Origin: Rhynchonema sp. JSB1_4
Taxonomy: Eukaryota; Nematoda; Chromadorea; Monhysterida; Xyalidae
DNA: 64,000 nt
Direction of reading: 5' to 3'
Assembly (NCBI GenBank): GCA_030248065.1
Contig: JASAMV010001682.1
Coordinates: 1-64,000, forward strand
This document shows positions 12,601 through 22,581 of this stretch, one piece after another (position 1 is the first letter of the stretch; each line of letters starts with the position of its first letter). A program made the translations under genes and the position numbers. The notes beneath the pieces were generated by a model. The model was not told the DNA's origin. It made no database searches and saw only the letters and a list, made by a program, of their open reading frames with translations.

Positions 12601-13618
12601 CGAAAAAATTTAAAAAAAATTTTTTTTAATTTTTTTTTCAAAAACCTTTTTTTTAAAAATTTAAAAAATTTTCTTTTCGCTGATTCCAAAATTTTCGCTG
12701 ATTCCAAAAATGTTAAGCTTATTTCAATCTGATCACGGAAGAAAAGGTTATTGGTAATCTCACGTGCAATCTGTGCTTGTTTCAGGGAACTCCCCACACC
12801 GCATTTGTGCACCTACGTGTCCCAAGATGCTGTTTCCCACAGCACCATAACATGGTTATAAGGGGTGGTCCTGAAGAGGGCCGTTGGGGACGTCGGAATG
12901 AAATAAGCTTAACATTTTTGGAATCAGCGAAAAATTCTGAACATGATAGAGGTGCTACATATAACATTTGGACAACTTTGAAATTTGACCTCGATACCAC
13001 CGATGGCGATCGGCCGTGACCGATTCCGTTGACCGACACGACCAAAACTAATATTACAAGTTCATATAGGTCTGTATATCACGTGACAAAAGTTTGGGTA
13101 CGGTAGCACATGGATTACGGTAGTTTCTGGGGGGTGGCCCCGAGTCTATAGAGCCCCCCGAAATGTAACGTGGCCCAAAAAGTAAGATGGCCCAAAAAGC
13201 GCGGTGGCCCAAAAGGTTCACTGGCCGAAAGGGATACGGAACCGTTTGACTGCACTGATGCCGAAAATGCCAGCAGCAACACAGGTGTTGCATGACGCAG
13301 CAGCCACGTTCGGTTTACTTCTGTCCTGGCGATTGGCGCCAGAAAAGTTCTACGGTCAAACTGATTTCGGCCACGTCATTCGTGAAGCGCATCACAGCGG
13401 TAATTTCTTTATGCCAATTTCTATGATTCTGTTTCTTAAGTGCTCAATTTTCAGAGTTTCGCTCGTTTCTAACAACTAGGGGCTATGATGTGACCGACAT
13501 CGCCCCGTCGCTTGACAACCCAAATGCCACATTCAGCCGTCTGGACCGATATGGCAGTTACGGCAAGATGTATGAAAAGTCGAATCTCAATCTCCACATT
13601 GGCTATAAGGAAATGATG
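6619..13618 (+). CDS. DEG/ENaC cation channel subunit, lacking its TM2 exon
   Basis: Twelve exons join in frame: 6619-6764, 6838-6931, 7481-7660, 7818-8045, 8230-8334, 8399-8683, 8776-8880, 8960-9039, 9150-9351, 9416-9556, 13285-13399 and 13455-13618. DEG/ENaC signatures appear in order: the N-terminal gating motif FCNETTIHG, then TM1 (LWFLILIGCVGMTAFEVY), then a post-TM1 segment (MPKVLTCP...MCLSQPIDRRKV). A cysteine-rich ectodomain follows, with SCYFNQILNCSE and FGICYLLDL, the FPYSDSSCRMDCF and RLCGCVMVVP block, and the CKPQCRYRDY ending. The last exon in this copy ends LNLHIGYKEMM, the pre-TM2 strand. The expected TM2 exon is absent downstream. A matching one, in phase, lies only in the inverted copy at 32209-32406; together they would give about 680 residues. 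The 9352-9415 intron appears to be GC-AG. The 3.7 kb intron after 9556 is full of repeats and contains the left edge of the large inverted duplication. Family assignment is certain; ligand and partners are unknown. Confidence 0.88.
6976..7301. mobile_element. Hairpin MITE with TA duplication, mariner-like
   Basis: The 326 bp element is nearly a perfect inverted repeat with arms of about 130 bp. The termini read CAGTACGTTTCACGGGAAG and its reverse complement, and each end is flanked by TA. CAGT-type termini and a TA target duplication are typical of Tc1/mariner MITEs. It has no coding capacity and sits in intron 2 of the DEG/ENaC gene. Confidence 0.8.
9878..10240. repeat. Tandem ~15-16 bp minisatellite (TTTTGGGCCAGGTACC type)
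   Basis: About two dozen degenerate units of ctTTTGGGCCa(g/t)gTAC lie head to tail inside the long DEG/ENaC intron. The array is open in several frames, giving false repeat proteins (MAQKVPGPK on one strand, FGPGTFWA on the other). Smaller arrays of the same unit occur at 11385-11455, 13165-13225, 33200-33305 and 34215-34290. Confidence 0.85.
10380..11440. repeat. Dispersed repeat at left edge of inverted duplication
   Basis: This roughly 1 kb block recurs in opposite orientation at 34237-35054, at about 36365-37570 (interrupted by a LINE tail) and at about 38270-38940. Shared landmarks include the cgatcgataaattatacgc segment and the gttttgggagccattaatg segment. Homology between the two arms of the big inverted duplication ends inside it, near 10620 and 35054, while the 10380-10620 part matches only the 36.9-37.1 and 38.8 kb copies. 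It has no coding capacity; terminal structure and class are unknown. Confidence 0.75.
11714..12680. repeat. Left-arm-only tandem duplication ending in A/T homopolymers
   Basis: Segments 11714-12110 and 12299-12680 are diverged direct copies. Both run from an acAGAATTGAGAATATAA-like start through tcacgggaaggtataataac to a tract of alternating poly-A and poly-T. The right arm has a single copy (about 33310-33965). The A/T tracts give lysine/phenylalanine-rich false frames. Confidence 0.7.
12692..12934. mobile_element. MITE-like element with ~35 bp terminal inverted repeats
   Basis: The ends begin TTTTCGCTGATTCCAAAAAT and the inverted copy of the same sequence closes the 243 bp unit. A partial extra terminus lies just upstream at about 12674. 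The element is within a ~480 bp stretch (about 12675-13155) present in the left arm only. Target-site duplication is not clear. Confidence 0.6.
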
Positions 13619-14213
13619 GTAAAGTTTTCAAAGCAGTGGAACGCTTTGGCAACTCATATAGATAAAGTCAGCTCTGTTGGAGTTGTACTGCGATGTGTTG
13701 TACTGCGTTGTACTAGCGAAAAAAAACTGTTGCCACCGCATGAGCTGCCAATTTTAATTCCAGGCCGATGATTTCTCAGGGGCGCCTCCAACGTTCTATG
13801 ATGCTTATTGATGTCAGTCAGCATCGCAACGTCTAAGTGATTTAATGAACGAATGCAGGGCTCCATTTTGGGAATCTCAGATTTTGTGATGGACTTTCAG
13901 CAACACTAACCGTCAAAGACTAACTAACAGTCAAAACCTAAAGTGGACCAACCATTTTGTTCATTAATGAATATTACACCAAGTCCAAAAGTATGCAAGT
14001 CCAAACAAAATGTCAGATATCAATGTTTATCCGCCACGAACAGAGAAAATATACCCATGCAAAACGCACCTCAAATATGACACGGACACAACACAACACC
14101 ATGAAGAAACTACTAAAATTTGTGAGCAGAACTGGGGATATACTTTACCAAAATAAGGAACACAATCACATGAGAGCACGCCTCCGAGTGTCCAATTGTA
14201 TTAGTGCAGCACA

Positions 14214-16743
14214 TCACCGACTGTTGTTTATTATACGTTTGATCACAGCCCCAGATTTCAGGTCGTCAAGCAGATCGTACAGGTCAGTGAGCGCGCGCTC
14301 AGTGGTCTCAATCATCGAATCGTTGATTTTGTAGAAATTTCGCACTTGTATTTCACCTGGATGGGAAAATTTGGTGTTAAAAATTAAAGATACATACATA
14401 CAGTATGTACCTATCTGTACGATTAGTAACATTCTGACCGCTTTCCATCTTTGTGACAATGTTGCACGCAATGGGCAGCCAGCATTTGATCACGCACATA
14501 TATGTCGGCCAGAACAAGTCTGTCAGTTGCTGCTGTGTGACGTGCACGTCGCCGTTTTCGGCAAAAAATGTCATTCTTTTTTACTCTGCGATTGATGGAA
14601 AATTGCGTTGAGCCGAAATTTCGAGCATTCCACCTTTGCTGCTTACCATGCTTTTCCAGCTGTTCGCTGAATGCACGATAGTAGACGCAAATCAAGCTCT
14701 CGAAATGCGATCGTTTCGTCCCGGAGAAGAAGAACAGACACGCAACATCGGTCATTTGATTGCCACGATGCGACAGCTGACGGGGTTTTTGGAATGTAGT
14801 TGAGACAAGTCTTTGTTGTATAATCTGTCATCAACTACAATACAATTAGCCAGTGGTGTGTTTTCTCGTCATTTCGGGCCATTATAACCTGCCAGTCTAG
14901 CAGCGCCCTGACATCGCCACTGGGTTGCGCGTGTTGGTCCATCTCAAACATGACGTTGCTGCCAGACACATCGCCGTGCACCAGACAATCGGGTACTGCG
15001 AACTGTCTGTTCAGTTGCGTCATCAACGTGTACTCGTGACCTGTCGTTTGAACGTCGCCAACGCGCTCGCAAAGTCGATCCGCTGCAAAAATAATCGTAC
15101 TAATCGAGATCGGATAGGATCGGATCTGTATTGCGTTTGACTCCAATTGTAAGTTTTGCCGACGTCACTATGCAGTTTCGATCAGCGTATAACTACGTAT
15201 TTCCAACGATCAAATTAACAACATTTACGCTGGTCAATACCCCAAACGTTATCAGACTTCGATTTGATCGCGAACTCGGTAAAATTATACGTGGCTACTT
15301 TGCTGTTGGCATGCGGTTCAAACTTTAGAAGAATTCGCACTCACTTCCAAAACAATATATTGTGCCCTTTCCATTTTACGCAGACTGCAGTCCCCCCGTG
15401 TTTGACTAACGAATGTTGCCCAGTCTGGCTTGTGTCAGCACGTAATGTTTGAAAGCCTGATACGCCGTGGCCAGGATGTTGTGCCAATGTGATTCAACGG
15501 TGCTGAAGTCGGTGATTGTCGACAGGTTTTGAGCCAACGACCATGCGTGCAGGCGCGCCAACGCTGACAGGGTCTGTGGGAAACCATTATTATTCAACAT
15601 ATGTATATGCATACTTTGATGTTCTGCGACCTTCTGGCTAATATTACAGTGGTCAACTCAAGTGCCCAAATCAGTTCGTCAACTCACAACACTCCCTAGT
15701 GTACGTGCACAGTTCTCCAAACCTGTACGTGGACATTCGGGCTGAGTTGACGACTGTGCAAAGTGAGCTGACGAAGTGATTTGACCACTTGAATGGACCA
15801 CAGTAATATAATCCGACCTTCAGGGTACATTTGCGCATATGAAAAGGGAAACGTGGCCGAGTCCGGATCAGGTCTTGTGCATACAACAGCTCGGGGTACC
15901 CAAAAGCCTACGATCCTAGATAGTATGCCTACCTGTTCCATTTGTCCGCGTGTCATTTGTTCAGCGGCGACCATACCGTAGTTGGTCGCATTGTCCGTCA
16001 TGTCCTCCATGACGATGTAGGCCGCTTCGTTGCCGACTCGAACTGCCGTCACACCTGCAAGCCATATCAACGTCAAACGTTGACAATGACGGACTAGCAT
16101 TGCACAATGAGCACGCGTTTAAAAATGCATACCGGACCACGTTTTGCAGCCGTAAACATAAGGCAACGGACACGGTATCGTGCGTAAGTAGGATTCGGGA
16201 CCGGCATTGTTCTGCAAGAACAGCTCGTACACCGCAGTTTCGTTGTTGTGCGTCTGCAAATCATCAGATGCGATTATCCATCGGTTTACGCGAAGATACA
16301 ATGCCACGTTTGTGATTTGATGTTAACGAACAGCGTGGATGAATGCATCCATATCGGTGGTAAGTTTGATGCGTTGAGCTGTCGGGAATTTGATGATCAC
16401 CGACGCGGGCAAGTGGTGCGTTTCGGAGGGCCAGGCGTCCCACGTGAGATGCACGCGGACCAGGAACTATAAAAGCAAACGGCTACGGTTCATCTTTGGT
16501 TGCTTGGTTTACACTTGACCGGCGCACATGTATGGTTTTTTATGACTTGGGTGCGATGTTTCACTCACCGAAAACACGCCCTTTTCGCTGGGTTCCTCAA
16601 TGCGCCAATCGGTCACTGTCCAGGTTTCGCCCAAATTCTCACAAATCAAATGTTCCAATTGCCTCATCGTCAAACGTGGACGCGTGACACAGTCGTTTCT
16701 CCTTGTCCAGCTGCGACAGCTCGCGCTCCAAAATGGTCTTCAT
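14214..16743 (-). CDS. EcKinase/CHK-like small-molecule kinase, left copy
   Basis: This is the mirror copy of the nine-exon gene at 28950-31476, with the same exon structure and the stop complementary to 14214-14216. It encodes the CHK-like fold: an N-terminal lobe (VIIKFP with the likely catalytic lysine; ETAVYELF), the hinge (YIVMED), the catalytic Brenner loop and the distal LLDWQ metal-binding motif. It differs from the right copy at several residues: HGDVSGSNV here against HGDVHGSNV, VMEDMTDN against VMEDLTDK, LFLQNNAG against LFVQNNVG, LLDDLK against LIDDPK. All are missense and no stop was seen. The family (ecdysteroid 22-kinase and nematode CHK-domain proteins) phosphorylates small hydroxylated metabolites; the substrate here is unknown. 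Both copies read outward from the palindrome centre. Confidence 0.82.
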
Positions 16744-19700
16744 TTTGGGTTACTTGGTTGTTGTTGCTGAACAGAAACAATAATCGCTTGTGCAGAAGAA
16801 TGTTGGACATCAGCCAACGTTTTGAATAATAATAACTGGGGACAGCTTCCTATCGCCAAAATAATACTGCCGCGTGCAACTTTGTTTATGACTTTTTTGT
16901 TTAAAAAAGACCAGAAACAACCTGAAAAGACAGATAATTTCACTTTGTACGTGCTATGAGTAGCACACTAAACTTATAGTTGAATGCAGGCACATGACAA
17001 GTTTTGTGAACTAATGACCGAATCACATTTTTCGAGCCCGCTGACTATAAGTACACCTTCCAATCTGTTGAAAAAGTTCAAAAATGTATCAATAACACAC
17101 TGCTTCCGTTGAAACTGTGTGTGGGCACGAGAAAAATACGCTTTTCGACAATCGAAATTTTACATATGTGAACGCCGGTTGGCATGGTGCAGTGCAAACA
17201 CACAAGCCAAACACATACTCAGGACGCTGGTTGTGTGGTTTTTAGACATGACGTGTTTTTCTTCAGCAAACCGTTGCGTTGACACAAGCACGGCACGAAA
17301 AACCGACAAAATGAAGAACTGGGTTGCTGGCACAAGGCACAGTACGCATCACCTTCGACGTCGCACAGGTACTGTAGGCCGCAAAAAGGTTCAGCTTGTC
17401 CAAAAACGCAACAGCGTTTGTCGCCTGGCCCAGTTTTTTGCTCGGCTTCGATGGCTTTGTGGTAAGATTGCTTGACTGACAGATCCCCCTGATGCACAAG
17501 TCCGTGCCTAAGCGGCGCCAGACCACGGTTCCCGTGCATAAGAAGAATGCGCGAAACATCAGCGAGCTGCTATGCCTGCGCGCGCTGGCTCTCGCGCGTG
17601 TGGTTGCGTGTGACACTCAGTACAGTGCAATACCCTTGGTATATACATACTGCTCAGACAAGGACATGTGTATACCGGGGATTAACTATGTACATAAGCT
17701 TCCATGACATTGATAAAACTTCTTGCGAAAACAGTTTGTGCAACCTTTGGATACCAGGTGTACTCTCCGCAGTTGGTGCACTCGTGTTTATTGTTTGTGG
17801 AAAAAAGTGCCAGTCCACGTCAGTGAAACGAACCTATGCTCAAAAGACTGGCTGTGCTTCATAATTGCGATTGTGTCACCCCACCAGCACACAAGCAGCA
17901 CAACACCAGAAACTGTGACCCATTTTAACTCATTTTCGGCTTCCCAACAACGTAAACAGCGATGTACGCATCGTGTTGTGCGAACATCAGTTTTATTTAT
18001 TTTATCAGTTTCTTTATCTAATTTGTTTATGTATTTCTTTCCAAATTCGTGGAATTTCGGCACCATCGATTCATGTTCTGTATGCCCCTTTATGCACGTA
18101 TAGAACGACGTTCAGACGTGGACGACAGAGGCAAAGTACTGGCGGTGATGAAAAAGTGCACAAAGAGTCAGTGAAATGTGGGACCGACAAAACGTGCTTC
18201 GCGTCATTGACTTTCCACATGCACGTGAAGCTGATCATGTGTTATAAAAGCGTCGGCAACTGCAGTGATATTTCACATGTTGCACATACATATATAGCTG
18301 CACGATTTGTTAATGTTTAGTGAATATGGGTGGAAGACGACAAGATCGCAACTCAGTAAAGTCCATCCACGTGCTCATGAGACGACTCTTTTTAAAGCTT
18401 GCTTGGCCAGACTAAAAAATACGCCGGTTACACGTGTTTTCGCAAACAAAAGAAAGAGATTGGGCCGAGAGACATGACGACAAGTTTCAGCTGGCTGACC
18501 TCAATTTGTTGCGTGCTTGCGCGAACAGCAACGTCGTTCAACACACAAATGTTTTGAGAGTCAAAAGGGAAATTACGCACAGAGGTGGAGAGCGTGTCTT
18601 TAAAAAATAACGTGCGTTTCTCTTTCTTTCATTTCCGAAATACGTGGAAACGGAACATTATTGAATCCGTTCAAGTCAACTTCAAAATAAGTCGTCTCAT
18701 GAATTCGTGGTTGGACTATACAAATGTGTGAACCATGCGCGAGTCGTGTGAAGTTCAAGAACTAGAAAATGGCAAGCATATAAAACGCGGACATGAACAA
18801 TCAGCCAACAAAAACAACACAAAACACAAGTTAATTGAAAAAGAGACTAAAGCAAATGAAATCGTACAGGCAGCAAAAACCAGTGAAAAACTAAAAAGTT
18901 CATGCACATACAATGCCGAAAACGCAGTCATGCATCAACAGGAAACTCTGAGCGAACCATAAAGAGATTTTCAGCGCTGATCGGTATAGTCCAGCATTGT
19001 TTGAGTATGGTTGCTAACAAAGTGGACACCACCCTTGGTTCGGGGACTGCATAAATGCTCCGAGCCGAACACAGGGGAGGGGTGCACCACCCTCTGCAAC
19101 ACATTTCCACGCCACGATGAACGGTGCGTCCTCGGGTGGGCTGGACTCGGCAGCCTTATGCCTCGCGCTCACGGTTCGATGCTGCAACAAGAAAGAGACT
19201 GTTGGTTCATTTTGTGTTCACCCGTGCCGTAATCTGTGGCTTTCTGCAGATAATCGTCGAGTTACGTCATGGACACCCTACCGTATCCCGCACGTTTGCC
19301 CAATGGACACCTTTTACGATCTTTGGACGAAACGGGAAACCACAAAGCACATTCCACCAGGAATCAAGAAAAATGTGAAAACTGACCACCCAAATGCACT
19401 GCGTGGCGGTGTGGTCTGACAATGCACGGCCGGTGTTGAGCTGTGGGTCACGGTTTGCGGGTGGTCCAAACAATGCTTGCGCGGCGAAGAGCTAGATAGT
19501 TGCGCACTCCCACATGGGACAAAATGTTCCTCCACACATGTTTATTCTCTTTTATTACGTTTTTCACGATGAATTTTTCAAGGATCAAGAAATGGAAATG
19601 TTTCTTTTCAGACTTCAGAGATGGCCCGGCCCGACTGACTAAAACTCCAGCCCGGCCCTGCCCGAGTTAAAAGTCCAAACTCCCGTCCCGGCCCGAGCCA

Positions 19701-21059
19701 AAGGTCGGCCCGGCCCGATTTCGGGGTCAAAGGAAAAAATCGCCCAAAAAGCCAAAATTAGCAAAATTTTCTTGGGGAACCATGTTTGTGTTTTTGTGAT
19801 TCGCTTTCTGTGGACCGGTTCCGCCTGGGTCCAACAAAAAAATGTGCATATGCTCTGCGCGAAGCGCGATTTTTTGGAAATTTTTGGTCCAAAACGCCGG
19901 TTTTGGCTTGAAATTTGAGCCAGAGATCGGAAACGGGCTGGCCCGGCCCGGCCCGACCCGGTTCGGGCCGGGCCGCGATTGTGGAGTTGGTCGACCGGGC
20001 CGGGCCGGGCCGGGCCGGAGATTTGGGGGGACCGGGCCGGGCCGGGCCAAGCAGCCCGGCCCGGTCCGGCCCGGTATGCCTAAATTTGAACGAAATTACC
20101 ATTTTTGAACCAAAATTTTCAAAATTTTTGCGCTTCGCGCAATAAAATTTCGTAGTTCTTGATCTTTTCAGTCATCGTTTTGAAGAAAGAAGCAGTAGCT
20201 ACCCATACCCAGGCTTTTGCTTTGCAGCAATCAACCTACTGTACCAACTCCAAAAAAGCCTGCCTGCAATCAACCTACCTACTGTAGTACCGCCGACCGG
20301 CCGAGCTGGGGGGAGTCGTCCGGGAACAAAATTTTATGTCTACATATTGATGAGAATGTACTCTTAAGCGCTAATTTCGCGCGTCACGCGCGATTTTTCG
20401 CCTATATGGAGTGAAAAATACCGATTTTAAACCATTTTGAGCCAAAAATTATACCATACCTACTACACTACTGTACCATACCAACTGGGGCGGCGACTTA
20501 CGTACTGCATCAGGATGGCGCGTCAATGTACCTACCTACCTACCTACCTACCCTTCCCCCAGCTGTACCAACCAACCAGTGAAAACAAGTATTATGCAGA
20601 AAATTTTCGATTTTTTTCAGCTTTTTGGACTTTTTTAGTTTTCGGCCCTTGAAAATTGGCTGACCGGGCCGGGCCGGGCCGGGCCGACCTCAAGCCAAAA
20701 CGGGCCGCCGACCTGCAGCCCTCCACCGGGCCGGGCCGGGCCGGGCCGGACTTTTCGCCGACCGGGCCGGGCCGGGCCGACTTTACCCGGCCCGTTTCCG
20801 ATCTCTGATTTGAGCAATTCGGCCGATCCAGCCCGGCACGGCAAGTCCGGCCCAGCCCGAACCTCCAAATCTCCGACCCGGCCCGAGCCAAACGTCCAAA
20901 ATCCCGGCCCAATCGGGCTTAATCTCTGTTTCTTTTGTTTTTGTGATCAACTTTTAGCTAGATCAGGTTAGATTTAGATTGGTGGCGCTTGGCGCATATT
21001 TCTTTTCAATTTCAGGTAACCAGAACAAGGCTGGCTATCAACACCTAAGGGACAGCAAT
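16744..21059. other. Repeat-rich spacer, no firm gene
   Basis: This lies between the kinase and RPS3A on the left arm (mirror about 24622-28949). On the kinase strand there are cysteine-rich open frames at 17219-17539 and 17263-17616 (mirrored at 28078-28469). One contains FCGLQYLCDVEGDAYC and CALCQQ; a nearby one contains CTNCGEYTW. They suggest a zinc-binding protein, but no consistent exon chain could be built and the two arms are not equally open. A 75-codon lysine-rich frame at 18735-18962 is not preserved in the other arm. The rest is GC-rich and simple repeats. Confidence 0.4.
19620..20930. repeat. GGCCCGG-rich repeat, internally inverted
   Basis: Runs of (GGCCCGG)n occur at 19620-20090 and 20640-20930. 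The block carrying gagatcggaaacgggc near 19925 recurs inverted near 20810, so this is an inverted repeat nested within the larger one. The mirror lies at about 24770-26070. It also contains a CCTA microsatellite at 20527-20552. All proline/arginine/glycine-rich frames here are compositional artefacts. Confidence 0.75.
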
Positions 21060-21121
21060 ATGGCCGTGGGTAAGAACAAGCGCTTGTCGAAAGGAGGCAA
21101 AAAGGGCGGAAAAAAGAAGAT
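21060..21121 (+). pseudogene. RPS3A: Ribosomal protein eS1 (RPS3A) exon 1, left-arm copy
   Basis: The exon encodes [13 protein letters not shown] followed by KKGGKKK, the diagnostic N-terminus of eS1/RPS3A, and ends in a good donor (AGAT then GTGAGT) with two bases left over. It is preceded by a TTTCAG acceptor at about 21015, suggesting an intron in the 5' UTR. The position that mirrors exon 2 (about 22310-22380) holds unrelated GC-rich sequence and no exon 3 follows on this strand, so this copy cannot make the protein within the window. Confidence 0.8.
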
Positions 21122-21779
21122 GTGAGTTTTCTTGTTTGTCTGCCGTGAATTGTCAGAAATAGAAAAACGATAGCGAAAAAACGTAAATATAGCCCCCCGG
21201 AATAGAGCCCCCAAAAGGGGTCAGTGAATTAATAGAGCCCAAGGAATAGAGCCCCACCTAAACGAAATCCCCTATAAAGTGCTCATTTTGAACTGTTTAG
21301 CACCGATTTACATTGGTTTTTTGACAACATCCTTTCACAACCCTTGAAAATATCTCGGAATTTTTTTTTAAAAACGTTTTTTCTCCAAAAGTTGCCACTT
21401 GGAAAAATTTCCGGAAAAATAAAAACGTATTTTTCCGGGTCTCGGGGAAAAAAGTTTTTTTCGGTTTTTTCTCGAAAAAAAGTTTTTCCCGGCCCGCAAG
21501 TTTTCCCTTGTATTTTGGTTTTTACGGTATACTTGCGGGAAAACCGATTTTTTTTTAAATTTTGGAAAAGTTCCAAAAAACCGAAAGAAAACCAGTGAAG
21601 AACCCTTGTGTATAAGGATAGTGGAGGGATACCCACAACCCAAAATAACGTATTTTCACACAAACCGTCAAAAAACCGTATTTTTCGAAAGTGTAAAATA
21701 CGGGGTTCTATTATTTCACTGGGGCCAGTCCAGTGAATGTAATGGCTGGTTTGGGGAGATGGGGATTCCCTCTGGCAGT

Positions 21780-22170
21780 GTAGTTCCTGGGGGGGGAGGG
21801 GGGGGTCCCCCCCCTCGGGTACGCTATCTCCCCCTCGGGTGGTACCCTATCCCCCTATCTCCCCCCTCCGGGTACACTATCTCCCCCAATTTTTGCCTAA
21901 AATGGCCATTTTTAGGCCTAAATTGGGCATTTTTAGGCCTAAAATGTGTGATTTTTAGTTCAATGTTCTCAAAAGTCGCCAAAATACCCTTTTTATGAAG
22001 AATTTTTTCCAAAAAGGGGCAAAAATAGGTCAAATTTTCTCCCTCAAAAAGTGACTTTTTCCCGAATTTGGGTCCTCCCCCCCCCTTCCCCCCCCCCCTC
22101 GGGGGCACCACTTTCTCCCCCTCCGAAAAAAACGTTGGGTCCGCTATCTCCCCCTCGGGACCAGGAACGA
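21780..22170. repeat. CT-rich imperfect tandem repeat (CTATCTCCCCCTCGGGT type)
   Basis: Two clusters of ctatctccccc(tc)cgggt units flank a block of aaaatggccatttttaggcct-like repeats. The mirror is at about 23520-23890. It has no coding capacity and long G/C homopolymers, so base accuracy is doubtful. Confidence 0.7.
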
Positions 22171-22581
22171 CACTGCCCTCTGGTGTTGTTGTTTCTCAGT
22201 CTCACCTCACCTGCTGGCTGGTAGGGTTATGGGAGCCCCAGAAAAGCCACCCCCTAGCCTCGCAACTGCAGCTACAGTCACGCTTTCTTCCCATGTTTTT
22301 TTTGGCGAATTGCCCTTTCGCGGGGGCGGGCGCGCCCCGTCTTTCGCGGGGGCCCCCGAAGTGAACCCCCATTCGTCTTTGTAAAAATCAATCTCCCCCA
22401 GCCCCATTATTCTTTCTGGTAAAGGCGGCTTAAGATAGCCAAAAAATTTAGAAAAAATTACTTCTTGGTTTACATTTACTGTCGTGCCTTGTATGTGCGC
22501 AGCGCAAAAACGACCATGACCGTGAAATGTGGTCGAAAAAGTACACAATACCGCTGTCGCGTAACGCGTAATGCACCGTAC

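Noticed and set aside
11809..12812. Lysine/phenylalanine-rich frames
   Set aside because: Products of poly-A/poly-T tracts in a duplicated repeat; no start, splice or family support.
18735..18962. Lysine-rich 75-codon frame
   Set aside because: The mirror copy in the other arm is not kept open, and there is no recognisable homology.
19727..20912. Long G/P/R-rich frames (for example RPGPARPG)
   Set aside because: Caused by GGCCCGG repeats; equally open on both strands.
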